Below are positions 35,191 to 44,033 of a DNA stretch of 61,179 nucleotides, piece after piece. A program made the translations under genes and the position numbers. The stretch lies in assembly GCA_017935045.1 (NCBI GenBank), contig JAGBIJ010000043.1, positions 1-61,179 on the forward strand. The letters run 5' to 3'. The notes under the pieces are model-generated. The model had not been told where the DNA came from and made no database searches. It was given only the letters and a program-made list of their open reading frames with translations. The first letter of the stretch is position 1. Every line of letters begins with the position of its first letter. This DNA comes from Muribaculaceae bacterium. Lineage in GTDB: Bacteria > Bacteroidota > Bacteroidia > Bacteroidales > Muribaculaceae.

Positions 35191-36975
35191 ATGAATATAG
35201 AAAACATCATATCCAATGCCGTCAGCCGCGCCCTCAAGCAGCTGTATGGCGCTGACGTGGACGCCGGCTCCATTGCCGTGTCGGCCACCAAAAAGGAGTT
35301 TGAGGGCAATCTGACAGTAGTAGTATTCCCTTTCCTCAAGGCTTCCCGCAAGGCTCCCGAAGCTACGGCCTGCGAGATAGGGGAGTGGCTTGTGGCCAAC
35401 GAGCCGGCCGTAGCCGCCACCAACGCCGTGAAGGGCTTCCTCAATATCACAATCGCGCCTGCGTTCTGGCTCGACACGCTGGCTGCCATCGCCGCCGACC
35501 CGCATTTCGGCGTTACGGCCCCGACCGAGGACTCCCCGCTGGTCATGGTGGAGTATTCGTCGCCGAATACCAATAAGCCGCTGCACCTGGGCCATGTGCG
35601 CAACAATCTGCTCGGCTACTCACTGGCCCGCATACTGGAGGCCAATGGCAATCGCGTCATCAAGACCAATATCGTCAACGACCGAGGCATACATATATGC
35701 AAGTCGATGCTGGCCTGGCAGAAGTGGGGCGAGGGGGTAACTCCCGAGTCCGCCGGCAAGAAGGGCGACCACCTGATCGGCGACTTCTATGTGGCTTTCG
35801 ACAAGCATTACAAGGAGGAGCTGAAGCAGATCATGGAGCGCGACGGAGTGGACGAGGAGGAGGCTGCCCGCCGCTCGCCGCTCATGGCCGAGGCCCGCGA
35901 GATGCTCCGCAAGTGGGAGGCCGGCGACCCCGCCGTGCGCGAGCTCTGGAAGATGATGAACTCGTGGGTGTATGCCGGTTTCGACGAGACGTACCGCCGC
36001 CTGGGAGTAGGCTTCGACAAGATTTATTATGAGAGCGACACCTATCTTGAGGGCAAGGAGCTGGTGCTCAAGGGCCTGGAAGATGGTAAGATGTACCGCA
36101 AGGAGGACGGCTCCGTCTGGGCCGATCTTACCCCCGACGGCCTCGACCACAAGCTGCTGCTGCGCTCCGACGGCACTTCGGTCTACATGACCCAGGACAT
36201 AGGCACCGCCAAACTGCGTTACCGCGATTATCCTATCGACAAGATGATATATGTGGTAGGCAACGAGCAGAATTACCATTTCAAGGTTCTCTCGCTGCTG
36301 CTCGACCGTCTGGGCTTCAAGTGGGGCAAAGACCTGGTGCATTTCTCCTACGGCATGGTTGAGCTGCCCGAAGGCAAGATGAAGAGCCGCGAGGGCACGG
36401 TGGTGGACGCCGACGACCTGATGGACACCATGGTGCGCGACGCCTCCGAGGCCAGCGCCGACCGCTTCGCCGACATGGGCGCCGACGAGGCCGCCGAAGT
36501 GAGCCGCATGATAGGCATGGGCGCCTTGAAGTACTTCCTGCTCAAGGTAGACCCGCGCAAGAACATGCTTTTCAATCCCCGCGAGTCGATAGACTTCAAC
36601 GGAAATACAGGCCCGTTCCTGCAATATACCTACGCCCGCATACGTTCACTCTTACGTAAGGCTGGCGTGGAGCCGCAGGCCGCCGATGCCGCTCCCGGCG
36701 TGGAGATAGGCGAGAAGGAGACGGCCATCATACAGCGCGTGGCCGACATGCCCGCCGTAGTGGCCGAGGCCGCCGCCACCTATTCCCCGGCGCTGATAGC
36801 CAACTACTGCTACGACCTGGCCAAGCTCTACAACCAGTTCTATCACGACTGTCCCATACTCAGGGAGGAGAACGGGAAGCTCCGCGCCATGCGTCTCCTG
36901 CTGTCAGCCGTAGTGGCCCGTACCCTGCGCGACAGCGCCTCGCTGCTCGGCATCGAGATGCCCGAGCGCATGTGA
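35191..36975 (+). CDS. argS: Arginyl-tRNA synthetase
   Basis: A 594-residue class I synthetase charging tRNA-Arg. The N-terminal Add1 domain is followed by the HIGH-type motif in NKPLHLGHVRNN, the SYGMVELPEGKMKSREGTVV loop that replaces KMSKS, and a C-terminal helical anticodon-binding domain ending LRDSASLLGIEMPERM. The ATG at 35191 is chosen because the promoter -7 box ends at 35157; an in-frame Met at 35119 lies upstream of that promoter. Confidence 0.97.
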   Translation: MNIENIISNAVSRALKQLYGADVDAGSIAVSATKKEFEGNLTVVVFPFLKASRKAPEATACEIGEWLVANEPAVAATNAVKGFLNITIAPAFWLDTLAAIAADPHFGVTAPTEDSPLVMVEYSSPNTNKPLHLGHVRNNLLGYSLARILEANGNRVIKTNIVNDRGIHICKSMLAWQKWGEGVTPESAGKKGDHLIGDFYVAFDKHYKEELKQIMERDGVDEEEAARRSPLMAEAREMLRKWEAGDPAVRELWKMMNSWVYAGFDETYRRLGVGFDKIYYESDTYLEGKELVLKGLEDGKMYRKEDGSVWADLTPDGLDHKLLLRSDGTSVYMTQDIGTAKLRYRDYPIDKMIYVVGNEQNYHFKVLSLLLDRLGFKWGKDLVHFSYGMVELPEGKMKSREGTVVDADDLMDTMVRDASEASADRFADMGADEAAEVSRMIGMGALKYFLLKVDPRKNMLFNPRESIDFNGNTGPFLQYTYARIRSLLRKAGVEPQAADAAPGVEIGEKETAIIQRVADMPAVVAEAAATYSPALIANYCYDLAKLYNQFYHDCPILREENGKLRAMRLLLSAVVARTLRDSASLLGIEMPERM

Positions 36976-37014
36976 TATCCCGAAATTTATTATAAACCAA
37001 AAACAGATAAAACA

Positions 37015-37743
37015 ATGGACTATTACAATTCAAATCAGCAGCAGACGCCTCCCCCCATCTACGGAGGCACCCGTACAGTGACGCAGCAGCTTTCCGACGT
37101 GATGAAGAAAGTCTACGTGCGTATGTTCCTCGGTCTGCTTATCTCCGGTTTCGTAGCTGTAGGCATAGCCAGCTCTGAGAGCGCGATGTACTTCATCTTC
37201 GGCCACAGCTGGGTGTACTGGGGCATGTTCATCGGCATGATAGTGATGGCCATAGCCATCCCGACGGCCATGAACCGCATGTCCTCGACAGCGATAATGA
37301 TGCTCTTCTTCCTGTTCTCGGCCCTGATGGGAGCCTCGATGGCCTCAATATTCTGGGTCTATGAATTAGGCACCATAGCCTACACATTCTTCATTACCGC
37401 CGGTGTCTTCGGCGCGATGAGCGTATATGGCTACTTTACCAAGAGCAACCTGGCCCGTATGGGTACATACTGTGTTATGGCGCTGTTCGGCCTGATTATA
37501 GCCAGCGTGGTCAACATCTTCGTGGCCAGCTCCACTCTGGACTGGATTATCTCTATAGCAGGTGTGCTGCTCTTTGTCGGCCTGACTGCCTGGGACACCC
37601 AGCAGATGAAGCAGATAGCCGCCGCCAACCTGGCTCCCGAGCTTACCGACAAGCTCGCCACCATGGGCGCGATGAATCTCTACCTCGACTTCATCAATCT
37701 CTTCCTCTTCCTGCTCCGCATCTTCGGCGGCAACCGCAACTGA
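37015..37743 (+). CDS. Bax inhibitor-1/YccA family membrane protein
   Basis: A 242-residue protein with seven hydrophobic segments after a Gln/Pro-rich head. The family signatures GLTAWDTQQMK and LYLDFINLFLFLLRIFGG carry the two conserved Asp residues of the pH-sensing ion-leak site known in a bacterial homologue. YccA in E. coli modulates FtsH; a similar role is inferred. It lies 39 nt after argS, probably on the same transcript, and ends at a hairpin. Confidence 0.92.
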   Translation: MDYYNSNQQQTPPPIYGGTRTVTQQLSDVMKKVYVRMFLGLLISGFVAVGIASSESAMYFIFGHSWVYWGMFIGMIVMAIAIPTAMNRMSSTAIMMLFFLFSALMGASMASIFWVYELGTIAYTFFITAGVFGAMSVYGYFTKSNLARMGTYCVMALFGLIIASVVNIFVASSTLDWIISIAGVLLFVGLTAWDTQQMKQIAAANLAPELTDKLATMGAMNLYLDFINLFLFLLRIFGGNRN

Positions 37744-37765
37744 TACAAATCAAACCAATAACGTC

Positions 37766-37803
37766 AGCCGGGCAAGTGTCTGTACCAAGACAGTTGCCCG
37801 GCT
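37766..37803 (+). terminator. Terminator-like hairpin after the BI-1 gene
   Basis: AGCCGGGCAA and TTGCCCGGCT form a 10-bp stem, and the inner arms TGTCT/AGACA extend it. Only a weak U-rich tail (TGCATTT) follows, so termination may be partial. Confidence 0.6.
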
Positions 37804-37846
37804 TGCATTTCGAGATGTAAAGAATATGTTTTACAGCAGTTTTTGT

Positions 37847-37876
37847 TTTGCATAACGGGTTTATTTTGTAATTTTG
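37847..37876 (+). promoter_or_regulatory. Promoter of the O-acetylation gene set
   Basis: The -33 TTTG (37847-37850) and -7 TAATTTTG (37869-37876) are 18 nt apart. RNA would start about 18 nt before the ATG at 37900. Confidence 0.75.
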
Positions 37877-37899
37877 CCGTAACTAATCGACCGTTTTGT

Positions 37900-38694
37900 A
37901 TGAAGCCTGGCATAAAAGTATTGATTCTGCTCGTCTGCGCCGCCACAGCATTGACGATTTATGCGTTATGGGGACCCGAACAGGTCTCAGAATACTCTCC
38001 GCGCAAGCTGGATCTGAGCTGCCTGGAGCAGACTCAGTCTGCAGCCGAACCACAGATTGCTTCTGTCTCCGCCGCCGTCTCCCCGTCCTCTGCCGCTGAG
38101 AAGGAGCGGAAAAGGGAGACGCCTGACACCTCAGCGCAGAACATACTCTTTTTCGGAGATTCAATGCTTGAGGGTTTATGCCGTCGCTTCATAGACTACA
38201 CCGAACAGAACGGCCACAAGCTGCATACCGTAGTCTGGTACAGCTCGTCGAGCGAGATATGGGCCAAGACCGACACTCTGCAGCACTTCATCCGCAAGTT
38301 CAAGCCGACGTACATAGTGGTGTGTCTGGGCAGCAACGAGCTTTTTGTGAGGGATATAGACAATCGCAAGAAGTGCATCCGCCGTATAGTGGAGAAAATA
38401 GGCGACATTCCTTTCGTATGGATCAGTCCCCCTAACTGGAAGAAGGACACCGGTATAAACGAGGCTATAATAGAGGTCGTAGGGCGCGACCGCTATTTCG
38501 ACAGCACTCACCTGAAACTGGAGCGCGGCGCCGACCACGCGCATCCTACCTTCCCCGCCGCGGCTCAGTGGATGGATCTGATAGCCAAATGGATGGAGAG
38601 CGATTCGGTGCGCCATCCCATAGTGATGAAATGGCCTGAACGCGACCTACCGCCCCGCGACGTGACGGCGCTTAAACCATATACCGCCTTATGA
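37900..38694 (+). CDS. Membrane-anchored SGNH-family protein
   Basis: A 264-residue protein with an N-terminal membrane anchor (VLILLVCAATALTIYALWG), a Ser/Ala-rich linker, then an SGNH/GDSL-type domain: block I FFGDSMLEG, block III VVCLGSNELF and block V DSTHLKLERGADHAHPT. The next gene, overlapping by ATGA, is an MBOAT acyltransferase. This pairing resembles AlgI with AlgJ/AlgX or PatA with PatB, where the SGNH protein passes the acetyl group to a polymer in the periplasm. The substrate is unknown. Start set by the promoter; the longer upstream frame would lie inside it. Confidence 0.82.
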   Translation: MKPGIKVLILLVCAATALTIYALWGPEQVSEYSPRKLDLSCLEQTQSAAEPQIASVSAAVSPSSAAEKERKRETPDTSAQNILFFGDSMLEGLCRRFIDYTEQNGHKLHTVVWYSSSSEIWAKTDTLQHFIRKFKPTYIVVCLGSNELFVRDIDNRKKCIRRIVEKIGDIPFVWISPPNWKKDTGINEAIIEVVGRDRYFDSTHLKLERGADHAHPTFPAAAQWMDLIAKWMESDSVRHPIVMKWPERDLPPRDVTALKPYTAL

Positions 38695-40187
38695 TTATGA
38701 CGCTTGCCATATCGCTTCAGGCCGTCATGCGCAATCTGGAGGGCTTTTTTACTGTTCCCGACGGCGGACTCCAGTACTGCACATTCGCCTTTCTGCTGAC
38801 CTTCATAGCCTTCTATGCCGTCTATCTGCTCGCGTGCCGGGGCAGGCAGACCGTAATGATGGCGTACGTCGTGGCGTTCAGCCTCTTCTTCGCTTATAAG
38901 TCAAACGGCTGGCTGATGCTTCTGCTGCCCGCTACGGTTGCGATTACCTGGCTTATGACCGAGCGGATGCGCCACTGCCGGCGCCACCGGTTCCGCAAGC
39001 TCTGGGCCACTGCCACCATATTGCTGACGCTCGCGCCGCTGCTATACTTCAAGTACACCAATTTCAGCATCTCCACTCTCAACAGCATCCTGGCCTCCAA
39101 TTTCGCCCTGATGGACATATTTCTGCCGGTCGGCATATCGTTCTATACGTTCCAGGCCATCAGCTACATAGTCGATGTGTACAAAGGCCGCTTCAACGAC
39201 CGCGCCACGCTGCTTGAATACGCCTTCTTTCTCACATTCTTCCCGCTGCTGCTGGCCGGCCCTATCACTCGCGCCGAGACGCTGATACCTCAGCTGCGCC
39301 GCCGCGCGGAACGCAAGGCCGACAACGAGATGATATATTCGGGTCTGTGGCTGATAACGCTCGGCATACTGAAGAAGGGACTGATAGCCGACTACATAGC
39401 GCAGTACAACAACTGGATCTTCGATGACCCGGCGGCCTTTTCCGGTTTTGAGAATCTGATGGGGGTGTTAGGCTATACTCTCCAGATATATTGCGACTTT
39501 TCGGGTTACAGCGACATAAGCATCGGCCTGGCCGCCCTGCTCGGCTTCAAGCTTCTGCAGAACTTCAACAGCCCTTACCAGTCGCTCAATCTGTCCGAAT
39601 TCTGGCACCGCTGGCACATAGCCCTGTCCACCTGGTTCCGCGACTATATCTACATACCTTTGGGCGGCAACCGCAAGGGCCGCTGGCGCACCTATCTCAA
39701 CAATATGATTACCATGCTTTTCGCCGGCCTGTGGCACGGAGCCTCGTGGATGTTCGTCATCTGGGGCTCGATCCACGGCGTGGGGCTGGTAATCCACAAA
39801 ATGCTCAAGCCCCGGCTTGACCGCATAGCCAACACCATCCCCGTACGGGCCGTCTGCTGGTTTGTGACCTTCTGCTATGTGGCCGTGGCCTGGATATTCT
39901 TCCGCGCCGGCAGCGTGGGCGACGCCATGCTCATACTGGAGCGTATCGGCACCGATTTCAGCATGGACTATTTCATTCCCTTCTGCAACGCCCGGCCCGT
40001 ATGGATGATTTTCGTCATTGTGGCCTACGCCCTGCATGCTGTGCGGCTGGCCGACTACGAGCGGCTGCGCCTCTGGTTCGTGCGTACCCCCTGGGTGGTC
40101 AAGCTGCTGATATTCACGGCAGCCGTACAGCTCGTCATCAACTTCCGCACCGCCAATGTGCAGCCCTTCATCTATGCTCAGTTCTGA
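38691..40187 (+). CDS. MBOAT-family O-acetyltransferase (AlgI/PatA-like)
   Basis: A 498-residue multi-pass membrane protein. It shows FLPVGISFYTFQAISYIVDVY, the motif SEFWHRWHIALSTWFRDYIYIPLGGN and LFAGLWHGASWMFVIWGSIHG with the catalytic His, all typical of AlgI-like enzymes that carry acetyl groups across the inner membrane. It overlaps the SGNH gene by 4 nt; a CE2-type esterase follows 23 nt later. The acetylated polymer (exopolysaccharide, peptidoglycan or a secondary glycan) cannot be told from the sequence. Confidence 0.93.
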   Translation: MIMTLAISLQAVMRNLEGFFTVPDGGLQYCTFAFLLTFIAFYAVYLLACRGRQTVMMAYVVAFSLFFAYKSNGWLMLLLPATVAITWLMTERMRHCRRHRFRKLWATATILLTLAPLLYFKYTNFSISTLNSILASNFALMDIFLPVGISFYTFQAISYIVDVYKGRFNDRATLLEYAFFLTFFPLLLAGPITRAETLIPQLRRRAERKADNEMIYSGLWLITLGILKKGLIADYIAQYNNWIFDDPAAFSGFENLMGVLGYTLQIYCDFSGYSDISIGLAALLGFKLLQNFNSPYQSLNLSEFWHRWHIALSTWFRDYIYIPLGGNRKGRWRTYLNNMITMLFAGLWHGASWMFVIWGSIHGVGLVIHKMLKPRLDRIANTIPVRAVCWFVTFCYVAVAWIFFRAGSVGDAMLILERIGTDFSMDYFIPFCNARPVWMIFVIVAYALHAVRLADYERLRLWFVRTPWVVKLLIFTAAVQLVINFRTANVQPFIYAQF

Positions 40188-40210
40188 CCAAAACAATATA
40201 CACTAAAGAT

Positions 40211-41296
40211 ATGAAACGCAATCTCACGGCACTCTGCGCGGTGCTTATATCAGTACTTTCCCTCTCCCTGCGGTGCGCCGCCACAGATGTGGCTCCCACC
40301 GACCCCGACTTCGCCTACGTGGGGCGAATCAGCGTCAACCCGCAGGGCAACGTAGCCTTCACTTATCCCGGTGTCCAGATCCATGCCCTCTTTACCGGCA
40401 CGTCCGTAGCCATGCTCGCCAAGCCCGGCAGCGGCTACTTCATGGTGGAGATAGACGACCGCGAGCCCTTTAAGGTCGAGTCCGTAAAGACATCTTCAGT
40501 CGTGCCCCTCGCCAGCGGACTCGCCGACGGCGCCCACCGCCTGACCATCACGTTCGCCAACGAGGGCCACACGCTCAAGCCCGAGTTCCGCGGCCTGCGT
40601 CTGGACGAAGGCTCCGGACTGGCCGGCAGGCCGGAGCTGCCGGCGCGCAAGATGGAGTTCATCGGCAATTCCATCACGTGCGGCCTGGGCAACGAGGGCA
40701 CTCCCGCCGACAAGAAATTCAACTACAGCAAGCAGAATCAGTATTATACCTACGAGGCCATCGCCGCCCGCGAGCTGAATGCCCAGTGTCAGGTAGTGGC
40801 CCGCTCCGGCATAGGCATCTACCGCAACAACAACGGCAATGTGACGGGCGACAAGAACAGTATGCAGGGCGTATATCCCTATACCTTCTTCGGTATGACG
40901 GGCGAGAAATGGGACTTCAGCAAGTACCAGCCCGATGTGGTGTGCGTGAATCTCGGAACCAACGACACCACTTATCCCCGCTATGAGACATCGCTGCTTG
41001 CCAAGGGCTTCAAGGACTTCATCAAGACGCTGCGCGGCCACTACCCGAAAGCCAAGATAGTGCTTCTGACGGGCAGTATGCTTAACGGGCAGCGCCTGAA
41101 GGACGTACAGCAGGCGCAGATAGAGGCCATAGAAGAAGCCCGCAAGGCAGGCGACACGGAAATCTACCGCTTCGACTTCACGCCCGACGACGGCTCGCTG
41201 GGGTGGGGCATGTTCAAGCATCCGTCGGCCCGGCGCCACGCCCGTATGGCCGAAGAGCTGGTCCCCTTCATCCGCGAAATCACCGGCTGGAAATAA
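40211..41296 (+). CDS. Secreted SGNH esterase with CE2-type architecture
   Basis: A 361-residue protein. A signal peptide (LCAVLISVLSLSLRCAA) is followed by an N-terminal jelly-roll domain (VGRISVNPQGNVAFTYPGVQI) and a C-terminal SGNH hydrolase domain: Ser in FIGNSITCGLGNEG, block III VNLGTNDTTYPR, His in KHPSARRHARMAEEL. The layout is that of carbohydrate esterase family 2, which removes O-acetyl groups from sugars. Directly behind an O-acetyltransferase it would be the matching eraser or editing enzyme. Confidence 0.85.
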   Translation: MKRNLTALCAVLISVLSLSLRCAATDVAPTDPDFAYVGRISVNPQGNVAFTYPGVQIHALFTGTSVAMLAKPGSGYFMVEIDDREPFKVESVKTSSVVPLASGLADGAHRLTITFANEGHTLKPEFRGLRLDEGSGLAGRPELPARKMEFIGNSITCGLGNEGTPADKKFNYSKQNQYYTYEAIAARELNAQCQVVARSGIGIYRNNNGNVTGDKNSMQGVYPYTFFGMTGEKWDFSKYQPDVVCVNLGTNDTTYPRYETSLLAKGFKDFIKTLRGHYPKAKIVLLTGSMLNGQRLKDVQQAQIEAIEEARKAGDTEIYRFDFTPDDGSLGWGMFKHPSARRHARMAEELVPFIREITGWK

Positions 41297-41349
41297 CCAT
41301 AATTTCGCCCGTAGGAGAGAAAAGGGGGCGCGGATGTCAATTTTTTTTG

Positions 41350-41357
41350 TAATTTCG
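41350..41357 (+). promoter_or_regulatory. Weak -7 box before dgt
   Basis: TAATTTCG is one base from TAnnTTTG and lies 34 nt before the chosen dgt ATG (41392). No -33 element is evident. Confidence 0.4.
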
Positions 41358-41391
41358 CGTTATGAAGTGTTCCGGTTCTACCCTTTCATGT

Positions 41392-42723
41392 ATGGAGTGG
41401 CCGAGGCTGGTGTCGAGCAAGCGTTTGGGGCTGGAGCGATACCATGATCCCCGGTCGCACAGCCGCTCTGATTTTCAGCGCGACAATGACCGCATGATAT
41501 TCTCGTCGCCGTTCAGGCGACTGCAAAACAAGACACAGGTCTTTCCGTTGCCGGGAAGTATCTTCGTGCATAATCGCCTGACCCATTCGCTGGAGGTGTC
41601 GTCCGTCGGGCGATCCATGGCCAATGTGGTGGCCGAGGAGCTGCGCAAGCGTTACGCGTCGCAGGAGTGGGCAAAGATTTTCCATCATATCGGCGATATT
41701 ACGGCTACCGCCTGCCTGTGCCATGATTTGGGCAATCCGCCGTTCGGTCACTCCGGGGAGAAAGCCATCTCTACTTTCTTCAGCGAGAGGGAGGGGCGCG
41801 CTCTGGAGAGCCTGCTCACGCCTCATCAATGGTCAGACCTTACTCATTTCGAGGGCAACGCCAATTCGCTGCGTCTGCTTACCCATCAGTTCTCGGGGCG
41901 GCGTCCCGGCGGTTTCGCCATGACGTATTCGGCTCTGGCCTCGATAGTGAAATATCCGTACATATCGACGCGTGCCGGCAGCAAGGGCAAATTCGGTTTT
42001 TTCAGCACCGAGCTGCCGGTCTACCGGCGTGTGGCCGGCGAGCTGGGCATCCCGGCTCTCGATGAGGAGCAGACATCGTTCATGCGCCACCCGCTGGTCT
42101 ACATAGTGGAGGCTGCCGACGACATCTGTTACCAGATTATGGATATCGAAGACGCCCACAAACTGAAGATACTGTCTCACGACGACACGGTAGAGCTGCT
42201 TACAGGCTTCTTGTCGCCCGAACAGCAGGAGCGCAGCCGCGCCACGCTGCAGCGTGTGTCCGACCCCAACGAGCAGGTGGCTTATCTGCGCTCTTCGGCC
42301 ATAGGAGTACTGACTGAAGCCTGCGCGCGTACCTTTCTGGACAGAGAGCAGGAGATAATGAGAGGAGAGATGCGCGGGACGCTGATAGGCAACCTGGCGG
42401 ACCGGCATGTGGCCGAGGCCTACGCCGTATGCTCACGCACGGCCTTCGCGCAGATATACCACGCCGCCGAGGTGGTGGACGTGGAGCTGGCCGGCCACCG
42501 TATCATCAATTATCTGCTGCAGCGTCTCATAGAGGCCGTATGCCATCCGGAGCATTACGCCTCGCGTCTGATTCTTCACAAGGTGCCGCAGCAGTATGAC
42601 ATAGCGTCCGACGACTTGTTTACGCGCATCCAGAGCGTGCTCGACCATATCAGCGCAATGACCGATGTCTATGCGCTCGACCTTTTCCGCAAACTCGACG
42701 GCTCAAGCCTGCCGGCGGTATAA
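41392..42723 (+). CDS. dgt: Deoxyguanosinetriphosphate triphosphohydrolase-like protein
   Basis: A 443-residue HD-domain enzyme that splits dNTPs into nucleoside and triphosphate, which influences dNTP pools and phage resistance. The N-terminal RLQNKTQVFPLPG and NRLTHSLEVSSVGRSM give the first His. The HD motif is CHDLGNPPFGHSGEKAI, and a further Asp is in EAADDICYQIMDIEDA. The start MEWPRL is chosen because it matches family N-termini; an in-frame ATG 30 nt upstream sits at the predicted transcript start. Confidence 0.93.
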   Translation: MEWPRLVSSKRLGLERYHDPRSHSRSDFQRDNDRMIFSSPFRRLQNKTQVFPLPGSIFVHNRLTHSLEVSSVGRSMANVVAEELRKRYASQEWAKIFHHIGDITATACLCHDLGNPPFGHSGEKAISTFFSEREGRALESLLTPHQWSDLTHFEGNANSLRLLTHQFSGRRPGGFAMTYSALASIVKYPYISTRAGSKGKFGFFSTELPVYRRVAGELGIPALDEEQTSFMRHPLVYIVEAADDICYQIMDIEDAHKLKILSHDDTVELLTGFLSPEQQERSRATLQRVSDPNEQVAYLRSSAIGVLTEACARTFLDREQEIMRGEMRGTLIGNLADRHVAEAYAVCSRTAFAQIYHAAEVVDVELAGHRIINYLLQRLIEAVCHPEHYASRLILHKVPQQYDIASDDLFTRIQSVLDHISAMTDVYALDLFRKLDGSSLPAV

Positions 42724-42733
42724 AGAATTGAAA

Positions 42734-43996
42734 ATGAATGGAATGATGAAAAGACAGATATTATCCTTACTTATCTTGCTGCTTGTAGCCGTCTGCGCCG
42801 GCGCCAAGGAATACAGGCCGGAAGATGTGCCTAATGTGCATCTGAAGGATCGTACCCAGTATATCAGCGACCCGGAGAACCTGATGACGCAGAAGACAAA
42901 AACGGCAGTCAACGCCCGGCTGCGGGCATTGGAGGATTCGACTACGGTGCAGATGGCCATAGCCGTGTTGCCCTCGATAGGCGGCGACGACATTTTCGAC
43001 TTTACTCAGAAACTGGCATCCGACTGGGGAGTGGGGCATAGCGACAAGGACAACGGTCTGGTCGTGGTCTTCGATTTAGACGGACGCAACATACGCATGC
43101 ACACTGGCCAGGGCCTGGAGGGCCGGCTGACCGACGTGGCCTGCTCGCGCATAATCGACGAGGAGGTCATACCCAACATGAAGGAGGGGAATCTGGACAA
43201 GGCTGTGGACGACATGACGGCACGCACGGCCCGTGTGCTGACCGATCCCGAGGCTGCCGCAGAGATACGCTCCCAGGAGGGGGAGAGCCGCTCTCCCTTC
43301 AGTGATGACAACCCGATGCTGTTGCTTTTTATCCCTATCGTGGTAACGGTATTATGCTATGCGTGGCTTATAGTCATCTGTGTAAGGCTGCGCGGCAAGG
43401 ACGATTTTCAGAAAGCGTTGATGCTGCACAATAGCAATTCGACGGCACTGGACATAGTGCTGTGCGTGCTGTCATTAGGGCTTGGAGTGCCGGCTGTGCT
43501 GATACGCAAGGCCATGCTGAAGCATTACCGCAACCACGGGCGCAAGTGCGACCTGTGCGGCACGCCGATGAAGAAGCTCGACGAGGAGCAGGACAATCTG
43601 TATCTGACGCCGGCTCAGGACCTGGAGGAGCGTCTGCGGTCCATAGACTACGACGTGTGGCTCTGTCCGCGCTGCGGCGCTACGGAGATATTCCCCTTCC
43701 CGGAGAAAGACTCGGCCTACACCAAGTGTCCGGCTTGCGGCACCCATGCCATGCGTCTGCTTTACGACAGGATAGACGTGCGCCCTACAGCCACGAAAAA
43801 GGGCTACGGCACCAAAGTCTACGAATGTATGAACTGCCATAAGCGCGAGGAACGCCGCTACGAGATACCTGCGCAGGGCGCTGGCCCCATCATCATAGCC
43901 GGCGGCGGACGCGGCGGTAGCGGGGGCGGCGGATTCTCCGGCGGTTCCTGGGGCGGCGGCTCGTTTGGCGGCGGCGGCTCCTCCGGCTCATGGTAA
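42734..43996 (+). CDS. TPM-domain protein with zinc-ribbon and Gly-rich tail
   Basis: A 420-residue protein. Signal peptide (SLLILLLVAVCAGA), then a TPM domain (about residues 40-165: YISDPENLMTQKTK, LASDWGVGHSDKDNGLVVVF, GQGLEGRLTD), one membrane helix (LLLFIPIVVTVLCYAWLIVI), a cytoplasm-side region with Cys pairs CDLCGTPM, CPRCGATE and CPACGTH suggesting zinc ribbons, and a Gly/Ser-rich tail. YgcG-type TPM proteins are membrane-attached; one plant relative is a phosphatase, but the bacterial function is not settled. It lies 10 nt after dgt. Confidence 0.88.
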   Translation: MNGMMKRQILSLLILLLVAVCAGAKEYRPEDVPNVHLKDRTQYISDPENLMTQKTKTAVNARLRALEDSTTVQMAIAVLPSIGGDDIFDFTQKLASDWGVGHSDKDNGLVVVFDLDGRNIRMHTGQGLEGRLTDVACSRIIDEEVIPNMKEGNLDKAVDDMTARTARVLTDPEAAAEIRSQEGESRSPFSDDNPMLLLFIPIVVTVLCYAWLIVICVRLRGKDDFQKALMLHNSNSTALDIVLCVLSLGLGVPAVLIRKAMLKHYRNHGRKCDLCGTPMKKLDEEQDNLYLTPAQDLEERLRSIDYDVWLCPRCGATEIFPFPEKDSAYTKCPACGTHAMRLLYDRIDVRPTATKKGYGTKVYECMNCHKREERRYEIPAQGAGPIIIAGGGRGGSGGGGFSGGSWGGGSFGGGGSSGSW

Positions 43997-44033
43997 GCAG
44001 CATCTAAACAGTCATTTTCAACCTGATAACTAT

